DNA from: Flavobacteriia bacterium
Lineage (GTDB): Bacteria > Bacteroidota > Bacteroidia > Flavobacteriales > Flavobacteriaceae
Assembly: GCA_011330545.1 (NCBI GenBank)
Contig: DRQI01000501.1
Coordinates: 1 to 21,401, forward strand
DNA length: 21,401 bases
Reading direction: 5' to 3'
Each line of letters begins with the position of its first letter. The stretch's first letter is position 1. This document shows positions 8,663-15,878 of this stretch, piece by piece. The translations under genes were made by a program, and so were the position numbers. The notes below the pieces were generated by a model. It was not told where the DNA came from. It saw only the letters and a list, made by a program, of their open reading frames with translations, and searched no databases.

Positions 8663-9628
8663 CTAAATAATTCCTTCTTTTAGCAAATCATGTAAGTGTA
8701 CCACACCTTTATACAGGCCGTTTTCAGTTACTAATAATTGCGAAATATTATTATTTTCCATAAGCTCTAATGCCTTAATTGCCATAGCGTTATAACCAAT
8801 GGTTTTTGGGTTTTTACTCATAATATCCTCAGCTTTCAATTCGGCAATTGAGACATTGTTTTTGAGCATTCTTCGAATATCGCCATCGGTAATGATACCG
8901 GCAATGGCATTATTTTTTATAACAGCCGTAGTACCCAATCGCTTTTCGGTCATTTCAATGATCACATCGGTAATAGTATCGTCAACAGTTACTGCCGGAA
9001 TTTCATTATTTTGTACCAAATCGCTTACGCGTAAGTACAAACGTTTGCCCAAGGTGCCCCCGGGATGGTATTTGGCAAAATCATCGCTGGTAAAATCTTT
9101 CATTTCCAACAGGCAAACTGCCAATGCATCGCCTATTACTAATTGAGCCGTAGTACTGGTAGTAGGGGCTAAGTTATTGGGGCATGCTTCATGTTCAACG
9201 GTAGCATTTAAAATAAAATCGGCTTGTTGTGCTAAATATGAATGGGTATTTCCTGTGATGGCAATAATTTTAATATCAGAATTTTTTATTAACGGAAGCA
9301 ATACTTTGATCTCAGGGGTATTTCCACTTTTTGATATACAAATAACCACATCATCTTGTTGAATAATGCCCAAATCGCCATGAATGGCATCGGCGGCATG
9401 CATGAAAATTGCCGGTGTTCCGGTAGAGTTTAGCGTTGCAACAATTTTAGAGGCAATATTAGCACTTTTGCCTATACCGGTAACAATAACCCTGCCTTTT
9501 GACTTTAGGATAAAATTTACGGCACTATCGAAATCTTTATCTAAAAAATTTATTAAATTCGCTATCGCTTTACTTTCGATAGAAATAGTTTGTTTTGCAA
9601 TGTCTAAAATATTCTTATTTACATTCAA
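8663..9628 (-). CDS. kdsD: D-arabinose 5-phosphate isomerase (KpsF/GutQ family)
   Basis: The family interconverts D-ribulose 5-phosphate and D-arabinose 5-phosphate, the first dedicated step of Kdo synthesis for LPS. The 321-residue length matches the family. An N-terminal SIS domain (about 35-170) shows GRVIVTGIGKSANIASK, the conserved HAADAIHGDLG and ISKSGNTPEI, a phosphosugar-binding loop. Two tandem CBS domains follow (about 205-321), recognisable by the VDDTITDVIIEMTEKRLGTTAVIKNNAIAGIITDGDIRR and DIMSKNPKTIG...ISQLLVTENGLYKGVVHLHDLL patterns. It is the first gene of the kdsD-tatC-ydeI-like-lptB operon and is divergent from recQ across 75 bp. It could be a paralogue acting on a capsule sugar, but linkage to lptB favours the LPS role. 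Confidence 0.92.
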   Translation of the reverse strand: MNVNKNILDIAKQTISIESKAIANLINFLDKDFDSAVNFILKSKGRVIVTGIGKSANIASKIVATLNSTGTPAIFMHAADAIHGDLGIIQQDDVVICISKSGNTPEIKVLLPLIKNSDIKIIAITGNTHSYLAQQADFILNATVEHEACPNNLAPTTSTTAQLVIGDALAVCLLEMKDFTSDDFAKYHPGGTLGKRLYLRVSDLVQNNEIPAVTVDDTITDVIIEMTEKRLGTTAVIKNNAIAGIITDGDIRRMLKNNVSIAELKAEDIMSKNPKTIGYNAMAIKALELMENNNISQLLVTENGLYKGVVHLHDLLKEGII

Positions 9629-9665
9629 AATAGAAAAATTAAAAAATAAAGAGTATCTTTAGTTG

Positions 9666-9673
9666 CAAATGTA
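9666..9673 (-). promoter_or_regulatory. Candidate -7 element for the kdsD operon
   Basis: Read on the minus strand this is TACATTTG, a full match to the Bacteroidota -7 consensus TAnnTTTG, 37 bp upstream of the kdsD ATG in the kdsD/recQ divergent gap. No good TTG -33 element is found at the usual spacing, so the call is tentative. Confidence 0.45.
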
Positions 9674-9703
9674 TCTAAAAATTAGTGATAAATTTAAAAA
9701 GAA

Positions 9704-11896
9704 GTGACAAATTTGGACTTACATGAAGCCCTGAAAAAATATTTTGGTTTCAGTCAATTTAAAGGGTTACAAGAAGAAGTTATTAAAAGTTTAGTTGAAG
9801 GAAACAATACTTTTGTGATTATGCCTACAGGCGGAGGCAAATCTTTATGTTACCAATTACCGGCCTTGGCACAAGAAGGTACAGCCATTGTAGTTTCACC
9901 TTTAATAGCGTTGATGAAAAACCAGGTAGATGCCATTCGCGGCATTTCTACCGATGACGGTATTGCACATGTGTTGAATTCTTCTTTAAATAAAGGGGAA
10001 GTCAATAGGGTAATGAGTGATATAGAAAACGGAATTACCAAGTTGTTATATGTGGCACCCGAATCGCTTACCAAAGAAGAATATGTAGATTTTCTAAGAA
10101 AACAAAAAATATCATTTGTAGCCATTGATGAAGCCCATTGTATTTCAGAATGGGGGCATGATTTCAGGCCCGAATACAGAAACCTGAAGAATATTATTGA
10201 AAGGATAGACAATGTGCCTATTATCGGTTTAACCGCCACTGCCACCCCTAAAGTACAAGAAGATATTTTAAAGAATTTGGGTATGGTCAATGCCAAAACT
10301 TTTAAAGCATCGTTCAATAGAGCCAATCTTTTTTATGAAGTACGGGCAAAGACCAAAGATGTAGAAAAAGATATTATCAGGTTTGTTAGAAATTATAACG
10401 GAAAATCAGGTATTATTTATTGCCTGAGTAGAAAAAAAGTAGAAGAAATAGCACAAATTTTACAAGTAAACGGTATCAAAGCTGTTCCGTACCATGCCGG
10501 GTTAGATGCTAAAACACGTGCCAAGCACCAAGATATGTTCTTGATGGAAGATGCCGATGTGGTGGTAGCTACAATTGCTTTTGGCATGGGAATCGACAAA
10601 CCCGATGTGCGTTTTGTAATCCACCACGATATTCCAAAAAGCCTAGAAAGCTATTATCAAGAAACAGGGCGTGCCGGCAGGGATGGTGGCGAGGGGTATT
10701 GTTTGGCATTTTATTCGTATAAAGACATTGAAAAACTAGAGAAGTTCTTGGCGGGCAAACCGGTAGCAGAACAAGAAATAGGGCATGCCTTATTACAAGA
10801 AGTGGTATCGTATGCAGAGACATCCATGTCACGGCGTAAATTTTTACTCCATTATTTTGGAGAAGAATTTGATGAAATAAATGGCGAAGGTGCCGATATG
10901 GATGACAATGTTAGAAACCCAAAAAAGAAAGTAGAAGCAAGTGACGAAGTAAAGACCTTGTTAGAAGTGATTAGGGATACCAATCAAGAATACAAAGCCA
11001 AAGAAATTGTAAACACACTCGTTGGCAACTCGAATGCACTGTTAAAATCGAGAAGGACAGATACACAACCTTTTTTTGGTATCGGAAAACACAAAGAAGG
11101 TAATTTTTGGATGGCTTTGATTCGCCAAATATTAGTAGCCGGTTATCTTACCAAAGAAATTGAACAATACGGGGTATTAAAATTAACACCGTTGAGTGAA
11201 GAATTTCTAAAAAAACCGATATCGTTTATGATGACCGAAGACCATGTGTATGATGAAGAAAACGATACAACCATTATTACCAATGCCAAAGGCGGTGGCG
11301 GTGGTACCGATGAAGTATTAATGGCCATGTTAAAAGACCTGCGAAAAGATGTGGGAAAAAAATTAGGGGTACCGCCTTTTGCGGTTTTTCAAGACCCTTC
11401 ATTAGAAGATATGACCTTAAAATACCCTACTACTATTGAAGAGCTCTCTAATGTTCATGGAGTAGGTGACGGAAAAGCCAAAAAATTCGGTAAACAATTT
11501 GTAACACTTATTGCCAAATATGTAGAAGAGAATGAGATCATCAGGCCCGATGATTTGGTAGTAAAAAGCACCGGTTCAAATTCGGCATTAAAACTCTTTA
11601 TCATTCAGAATACCGATAGGAAATTACCCTTAATTGATATTGCCAAAGCCAAAGGCCTCAACATGGCAGAGCTTACCAAAGAGATGGAACGCATTGTATA
11701 TTCAGGTACAAAACTCAATATTGAGTATTGTATCAATAATATGTTAGACGAAGAACAGCAAGAAGAAATTTATGAGTATTTTATGGAAGCCGAATCTGAT
11801 AAAATACAATTGGCTATGGATGAGTTCGAAGGCGATTATGAAGAAGAAGAATTGCGTTTGATGCGAATTAAGTTTTTGAGTAATGTAGCTAATTAA
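9704..11896 (+). CDS. recQ: ATP-dependent DNA helicase RecQ, zinc cysteines absent
   Basis: This is a 730-residue 3'-5' superfamily 2 helicase for recombination and replication-fork repair. The GTG at 9704 is used because MTNLDLHEALKKYFGFSQFKGLQEEVI matches the family N-terminus. Motifs seen: QF-K-LQ-E (motif 0), Walker A PTGGGKS (41-47), VVSPLIALMKNQ (Ia), DEAH (142-145) with the RecQ aromatic-rich loop HCISEWGHDFRPEYR, LTATAT (III), and motifs V/VI ATIAFGMGIDKPDVRFVIHHDIPKS and QETGRAGRDG. The RQC region begins with ETSMSRRKFLLHYFGE and then reads EGADMDDN, where classical RecQ has C..C..C zinc ligands. None of the four cysteines remains. A winged-helix segment follows, with an HRDC-like domain at ~535-620 (LRKDVGKKLGVPPFAVFQD) and a further C-terminal acidic domain. 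It is divergent from kdsD. Confidence 0.93.
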   Translation: MTNLDLHEALKKYFGFSQFKGLQEEVIKSLVEGNNTFVIMPTGGGKSLCYQLPALAQEGTAIVVSPLIALMKNQVDAIRGISTDDGIAHVLNSSLNKGEVNRVMSDIENGITKLLYVAPESLTKEEYVDFLRKQKISFVAIDEAHCISEWGHDFRPEYRNLKNIIERIDNVPIIGLTATATPKVQEDILKNLGMVNAKTFKASFNRANLFYEVRAKTKDVEKDIIRFVRNYNGKSGIIYCLSRKKVEEIAQILQVNGIKAVPYHAGLDAKTRAKHQDMFLMEDADVVVATIAFGMGIDKPDVRFVIHHDIPKSLESYYQETGRAGRDGGEGYCLAFYSYKDIEKLEKFLAGKPVAEQEIGHALLQEVVSYAETSMSRRKFLLHYFGEEFDEINGEGADMDDNVRNPKKKVEASDEVKTLLEVIRDTNQEYKAKEIVNTLVGNSNALLKSRRTDTQPFFGIGKHKEGNFWMALIRQILVAGYLTKEIEQYGVLKLTPLSEEFLKKPISFMMTEDHVYDEENDTTIITNAKGGGGGTDEVLMAMLKDLRKDVGKKLGVPPFAVFQDPSLEDMTLKYPTTIEELSNVHGVGDGKAKKFGKQFVTLIAKYVEENEIIRPDDLVVKSTGSNSALKLFIIQNTDRKLPLIDIAKAKGLNMAELTKEMERIVYSGTKLNIEYCINNMLDEEQQEEIYEYFMEAESDKIQLAMDEFEGDYEEEELRLMRIKFLSNVAN

Positions 11897-11930
11897 TAAT
11901 GGCTGGCCGTGGCAGTGGTCAGGAAAATAT

Positions 11931-11953
11931 ACACCTTTTGTTGGTGTTTTTTT
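11931..11953 (+). terminator. Candidate terminator after recQ
   Basis: ACACC (11931-11935) and GGTGT (11943-11947) form a short stem with a 7-nt loop, followed directly by a T-run. It lies 34 bp after the recQ stop. The stem is only 5 bp, so efficiency is uncertain. Confidence 0.5.
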
Positions 11954-12051
11954 AGCGATAGTTTGTATAAGTTAGATTTTAGAAGTGTAAATTTTAATAA
12001 AATGGTAACCCTTATCATTGATAAAAGTAATTCGGATACCACAATGCCAAG

Positions 12052-12078
12052 AAAAAACTACTCAGCCAACGTGTGGCT
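12052..12078 (-). terminator. Weak candidate terminator after the ZIP-type gene
   Basis: On the minus strand AGCCA and TGGCT (12078-12064) form a 5-bp stem with a 5-nt loop. A six-T run (12057-12052) follows six bases later. It lies just beyond the stop codon at 12085. Confidence 0.3.
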
Positions 12079-12084
12079 TAAAAA

Positions 12085-12759
12085 TCAAACGCTCAAAAAA
12101 GCAATGATAAAACCCAATAGTACGGCAATAAACTTTCTGCTGTTAAATTGGTGATTTTGGGTACTTTCAAATAAAATAGCGGTTGAAATATGAAAAAATA
12201 TCCCAATAATAACAGCTGTTATTTCTATATGATACTGATTAAAAAAAGTCATTTTTTTACTCAAAGCCATTCCTAAGGGGCTCATCAAGGCAAAAGCCGC
12301 CAGAAATAAATAAATGCCTTTTTTTGCCAGCTTAGCATTTAATAAAAAGATAAAAAGAATAACGGTAATCGGTATTTTATGAATTACAATAGCCCATAAT
12401 AATAACTTATTATCTGCTGCACCTAAGGGAATTCCCTCAAAAAAAGCATGTAAACTCAAACTAAAAAACAGTAGCCAAGGTATCTTGTTGGCGTGTAAGT
12501 GAATATGTACATGGCCGTGTTCTGCTCCTTTTGAAAAATATTCTAAAATACTTTGCAACAATATTCCTACTAAGATAAAAACTCCGATATTTTTTTGTTG
12601 TGATTCAAATACTTCGGGCAATAAATGCAATACGGTAATTGATAATAGATATGCCCCGCTAAATGAAAGGAATAACTGAATTGTTTTGGTAGTGGGTTTG
12701 ATAGATACTACCAATACAACACCAAGAATAACAGAACCTATTAAAGCGAGTATGTTCAT
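12085..12759 (-). CDS. ZIP-family metal (zinc/iron) transporter
   Basis: This is a 224-residue polytopic membrane protein with about seven or eight hydrophobic segments, consistent with divalent metal uptake across the inner membrane. Typical ZIP signs are LHLLPEVF after the second segment, a His-rich cytoplasmic loop (HGHVHIHLH, about residues 81-89), and HAFFEGIPLG, the H-x-x-x-E-G metal-site motif of transmembrane segment 4. The segment 5 motif reads HKIPIT, where many ZIPs have HKxPEG or HKxxE, so one usual acidic ligand is absent. The start codon overlaps the stop of the upstream methyltransferase gene by 4 bp (12756-12759), showing translational coupling. The exact metal cannot be told from the sequence. 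Confidence 0.85.
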   Translation of the reverse strand: MNILALIGSVILGVVLVVSIKPTTKTIQLFLSFSGAYLLSITVLHLLPEVFESQQKNIGVFILVGILLQSILEYFSKGAEHGHVHIHLHANKIPWLLFFSLSLHAFFEGIPLGAADNKLLLWAIVIHKIPITVILFIFLLNAKLAKKGIYLFLAAFALMSPLGMALSKKMTFFNQYHIEITAVIIGIFFHISTAILFESTQNHQFNSRKFIAVLLGFIIAFLSV

Positions 12760-13487
12760 TCTAAAATTAAGATTAATCGACTTGAATTTTCAAGATCAAA
12801 TTCAGTTAGTGAATACGTGCCAAAGGTATGCTTTATAGCGAAACCGGCTTCTTTAAAATACAGCTGTAATGTTTCGAGCGATAAAAAACGAACACGCTCT
12901 GTAAAAAAATGCTCTTTTTTATCGGCTGCAAATCGAATTTCCTTTACAATAAAAGAGTCAATGATAGTTCTTGCAATGTTAAACTCAATACCGCTTTTAA
13001 CAATGGTTTCTTCCTTTACTAAATGCTGTTTCACATAATTTACATTCATAAAATCTATAACTAAAACGCCTTTCTTTTTCAGTCCGTTTTTTAGATTTTT
13101 CAATACCCTAATATTGGTTTGGTCATCAAAGTACCCAAAGCTGGTAAATAAATTAAAAATAGCGTCAAATTTAGTGGCAAACGGATGACGCATGTCATGC
13201 ACTACAAAATGTAATGATTTATTTGAAAATCGCCGGGCATAAGCAATGCTATTGGCCGATAAATCGGCTCCGGTAACATCATAGCCCAATGAGTTTAAAT
13301 AAACGGCATGCCTACCCTTTCCACAAGGCAAATCGAGTATTTTACTATCTTTTTTGAGTTGTAAATACGAAAGTAGGTTTCGCATAAAAAGTTGTGCCTC
13401 ATCATCATTCCTATCCTGATAAAGAATATGATAATATCGGGTATCAAACCACTCTTTAAACCACTCTTGCTGTTGGGACATAGACAT
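12756..13487 (-). CDS. Class I SAM-dependent methyltransferase, substrate unknown
   Basis: This is a 243-residue cytosolic protein with a Rossmann-type methyltransferase domain. Motif I is ILDLPCGKGRHAVYL (about 50-64), which binds S-adenosylmethionine. YDVTGADLSANSIAYAR supplies the acidic residue after strand 2, and FDAIFNLFTSFGYFDD is the strand 4 motif. The N-terminus MSQQQEWFKEWFDTRYYHILYQDRNDDEAQLF is typical of a Bacteroidota subgroup whose substrate is not known to me. A second ATG two codons downstream (13481) is a possible alternative start. It is co-transcribed with the ZIP-type gene and divergent from the THUMP methyltransferase gene; the gap carries symmetric promoter-like motifs. 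No target-recognition domain is evident, so a small molecule is a reasonable guess. Confidence 0.85.
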   Translation of the reverse strand: MSMSQQQEWFKEWFDTRYYHILYQDRNDDEAQLFMRNLLSYLQLKKDSKILDLPCGKGRHAVYLNSLGYDVTGADLSANSIAYARRFSNKSLHFVVHDMRHPFATKFDAIFNLFTSFGYFDDQTNIRVLKNLKNGLKKKGVLVIDFMNVNYVKQHLVKEETIVKSGIEFNIARTIIDSFIVKEIRFAADKKEHFFTERVRFLSLETLQLYFKEAGFAIKHTFGTYSLTEFDLENSSRLILILE

Positions 13488-13495
13488 TAGAATTA

Positions 13496-13548
13496 CTACA
13501 AAAGTAAGAAATCAAAGTATAGCATTGATAAATGAACTACTTTTGTAG
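13496..13548. promoter_or_regulatory. Mirror-image candidate promoters in a divergent gap
   Basis: CTACAAAAGTA (13496-13506) is the exact reverse complement of TACTTTTGTAG (13538-13548). Each copy contains TACTTTTG, a full match to the Bacteroidota -7 consensus TAnnTTTG. One points left towards the methyltransferase start at 13487, the other right towards the start at 13563. No convincing TTG -33 boxes are seen at 17-23 bp, so the pair could also be a palindromic operator. Confidence 0.45.
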
Positions 13549-13562
13549 AAATTTTTTTTTGA

Positions 13563-14726
13563 ATGGATGAAAATTTTAAAATGTTGGCCAAAACCCTATT
13601 TGGTTTTGAAGAGTTGTTGGCAAAAGAATTGCGAACCCTTGGTGCTATGAATGTAAAAATTGGCGTACGAAGCGTTTCTTTTACCGGAGATTTGGGTTTT
13701 ATGTACAAAGCAAACCTTGCTTTACGGACAGCAGTTAGGATTTTAAAGCCCATTAGAAGTTTTAGAGTACGCTCAGAAGACCATTTATATCAGCAATTAC
13801 AAACCATACGATGGGAAAAATATTTAGATGTTGACGGCACCTTTGCTATTGATGCCGTAGCAAATTCAGAGAAGTTTACCCATTCGCATTACCTCGCACT
13901 GAAATCAAAAGATGCCTTGGCAGATTATTTTAGGAAAAAGTTTGGCAAACGGCCCAATGTAGATTTGAAGCATCCTGATTTACAGTTAAACATACATATT
14001 CAAAAAGACTTATGTACGGTTTCGTTAGATAGTTCGGGTGATTCGCTGCACAAGCGTGGTTATCGAAGTGCTACCAATATTGCTCCCATTAATGAAGTAT
14101 TGGCAGCCGGATTGGTATTGTTTAGCGGCTATGACGGCTCACAACATTTTATAGACCCCATGTGTGGGAGCGGTACTATTTTGATAGAAGCGGCCATGAT
14201 TGCCAACCGTATTCCTGCAAATTTGAATAGGCGTGAATTCGGATTCGAAAAATGGAAAGATTTCGATGAAAATTTATTTGATATTATTAAGAATTCATTG
14301 CTCAAAAAAATAAGGGCATCTGATGCTAAAATTATCGGATTTGACAAAGCCCCGTCTGCGGTGAGAAAAGCGATAGACAATGTAAAAAATGCCAACTTAG
14401 AAGATTTTATTGAAATCAAACAAGCCAATTTTTTTACGACAAAAAAAGAAACCGAAGGAAAAACCATTATTGTTTTTAACCCACCTTATGGAGAACGCCT
14501 TGAGATTGATGTGCCGGTTTTTTACAAAGAGATTGGCAATACATTAAAGCATGGGTATCCCAATACCAATGCTTGGTTGATTACTTCTGATTTTAGTGGA
14601 GGTTTAAAAAATGTAGGCCTTCGCACTTCAAAGAAAATAAAAATCTATAATGGCAAATTAGAATGCCGCTTTGTAAAATACGAAATGTATGAAGGTAGTA
14701 AAAAAGCTAAATTTAAAGGTGAATAA
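13563..14726 (+). CDS. THUMP-domain 23S rRNA guanine-N2 methyltransferase (RlmL-like)
   Basis: This is a 387-residue RNA methyltransferase of the type that makes N2-methylguanosine in 23S rRNA; RlmL's N-terminal half modifies G2445. Residues 1-45 form the ferredoxin-like N-terminus (KMLAKTLFGFEELLAKELRTLGA). A THUMP RNA-binding domain follows at ~45-155 (DHLYQQLQTIRWEKYLDVDGTFAIDAV...LQLNIHIQKDLCTVSLDSSGDSLHKRGYR). The catalytic domain has SAM motif DPMCGSGTILIEAAM starting at D198 and NPPYGERL at N306-L313, the N-P-P-Y motif expected for exocyclic amino methylation. The RlmK half found in the fused gammaproteobacterial RlmKL is absent, which is normal for this phylum. It is probably transcribed alone, from the divergent promoter region to its left. 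Confidence 0.88.
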   Translation: MDENFKMLAKTLFGFEELLAKELRTLGAMNVKIGVRSVSFTGDLGFMYKANLALRTAVRILKPIRSFRVRSEDHLYQQLQTIRWEKYLDVDGTFAIDAVANSEKFTHSHYLALKSKDALADYFRKKFGKRPNVDLKHPDLQLNIHIQKDLCTVSLDSSGDSLHKRGYRSATNIAPINEVLAAGLVLFSGYDGSQHFIDPMCGSGTILIEAAMIANRIPANLNRREFGFEKWKDFDENLFDIIKNSLLKKIRASDAKIIGFDKAPSAVRKAIDNVKNANLEDFIEIKQANFFTTKKETEGKTIIVFNPPYGERLEIDVPVFYKEIGNTLKHGYPNTNAWLITSDFSGGLKNVGLRTSKKIKIYNGKLECRFVKYEMYEGSKKAKFKGE

Positions 14727-15087
14727 CCATCGTATTTTATTCGTTTTACAGGTGCCTCTAACCATTTTCTATAGCGAGAAAAAGTTCATAAATATGAGTT
14801 TTTAACATTTTTTGTTTATAACTACAGCTACTTCTTTTTTTAAGAATCTCTTATTATCATATTGATAATCAAAAAATTAAATGATTTCAAATATACCTCA
14901 TCCCCTTTTTTGGCACATTTATATGCTATTCTCAAATTGTTAACAACAAAAATAAGAATACTTTAAAATAAAATGATAATTCATCTATTTTTAAAACTGT
15001 AAAAAGAAGAAAATTGCTACAGTTGGGATTAGGAGTAATTGTCAGATAATGTAAAATAATTTTTAACTATTATTTGTAATTATTGTA
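14727..15087. other. 361-bp AT-rich intergenic region with two palindromes
   Basis: No open frame of note occurs on either strand. Two palindromes stand out: ATTATCA-tat-TGATAAT at 14853-14869 and TTGTTAACAA at 14937-14946. Either could be an operator or chance in AT-rich DNA. No consensus TAnnTTTG element precedes the peptidase gene; TATTATTTG at 15068-15076 is the nearest approach, with one extra spacer base. The long leader suggests regulated expression of the downstream gene, but this is not demonstrated. Confidence 0.35.
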
Positions 15088-15828
15088 ATGAATTCGAGAA
15101 GAAAATTTTTAAAGACTTCAGCTTTTGCGAGTATCGCCATTATTTCAGCTCCAAGTTTGGCTTTATCAACTTCAACAAACCGGTATTCAAATAGATATTT
15201 AATTGGTAAAAGTACCCCTGCTTTGTATGGCAAAGGCTACCGATTGCTAAAACGGGCGCATGAGGCTTTTTTAGATATGGATAGTGCTGCCCGTAAACAT
15301 GGCATGCGTATTCGGGTTGTGTCCAGTTATAGAAGTTTTTACCATCAAAATTTAATTTGGACGCGTAAGTACAATCGTTACAGGTCGCGCAAATTATCGC
15401 CTAAAACCGCCGTAGAATATAATATTCGCTATACAGCTATTCCCGGAAGTTCGCGCCATCATTGGGGCACAGAAATAGACGTGGTAGACGGCAGTATAAA
15501 AACATCAAGGTATCCGTTAAATACCAAAAATTTTCACGGATATGGCATCTATAAAAATTTTAGGGAGTGGATGGATGAAAATGCTTATAAATACGGATAT
15601 TTCAGAGTATATACCAATGACCATACCAGAAGGGGCTTTAAATACGAGCCCTGGCATTATAGCTTTGCCGAATTGGCCAAGCCCATGCTCAAAGAATATA
15701 CCGAAAGAGATGTTCAAAATATACTGAAAGAACAAGAGTTGCTAGGAAAAAAATATTTTACCGAAACATTTATAAAGCAGTATACCAAAGATAATATTTT
15801 GGGTATTAATAAGAATCTGTTAGTATAA
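15088..15828 (+). CDS. M15-family D-alanyl-D-alanine carboxypeptidase with Tat signal
   Basis: This is a 246-residue exported zinc peptidase of the VanY/M15 type, expected to trim peptidoglycan stem peptides. The N-terminus MNSRRKFLKTS is a textbook twin-arginine motif (S3-R-R-K-F-L-K9), followed by a mildly hydrophobic stretch and ALS near residue 27. The catalytic domain has the zinc motif S122-R-H124-H-W-G127-T-E-I-D131 (SxHxxGxxxD) and E187-P-W-H190, giving the two His and one Asp ligands and the catalytic Glu. VSSYRSFYHQN is the conserved region before the first motif. Tat export would mean that it folds and loads metal in the cytoplasm. It is alone in its orientation, after a 361-bp gap, and converges on ridA. 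The physiological substrate (D,D or L,D bond) is not certain. Confidence 0.9.
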   Translation: MNSRRKFLKTSAFASIAIISAPSLALSTSTNRYSNRYLIGKSTPALYGKGYRLLKRAHEAFLDMDSAARKHGMRIRVVSSYRSFYHQNLIWTRKYNRYRSRKLSPKTAVEYNIRYTAIPGSSRHHWGTEIDVVDGSIKTSRYPLNTKNFHGYGIYKNFREWMDENAYKYGYFRVYTNDHTRRGFKYEPWHYSFAELAKPMLKEYTERDVQNILKEQELLGKKYFTETFIKQYTKDNILGINKNLLV

Positions 15829-15845
15829 ACAATACTTTATTGTTT
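15827..15845. terminator. Candidate terminator hairpin at a convergent gene end
   Basis: AAACAATA (15827-15834) pairs with TATTGTTT (15838-15845) over a 3-nt loop, overlapping the peptidase stop codon. The T-rich 3' side, and the A-rich 5' side for the opposite strand, suit termination in both directions, but the stem has only one G-C pair. Confidence 0.35.
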
Positions 15846-15878
15846 TCACAGGTTTTTCTTATCAGTTATTATAATATA

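Noticed and set aside
9850..10326. 158-codon ORF opposite recQ
   Set aside because: Antisense shadow of the helicase motifs. No signal peptide, domain or start context supports it.
11909..12154. 81-codon plus-strand ORF after recQ
   Set aside because: It contains the candidate recQ terminator, overlaps the 3' end of the ZIP-type gene on the other strand and has no recognisable domain.
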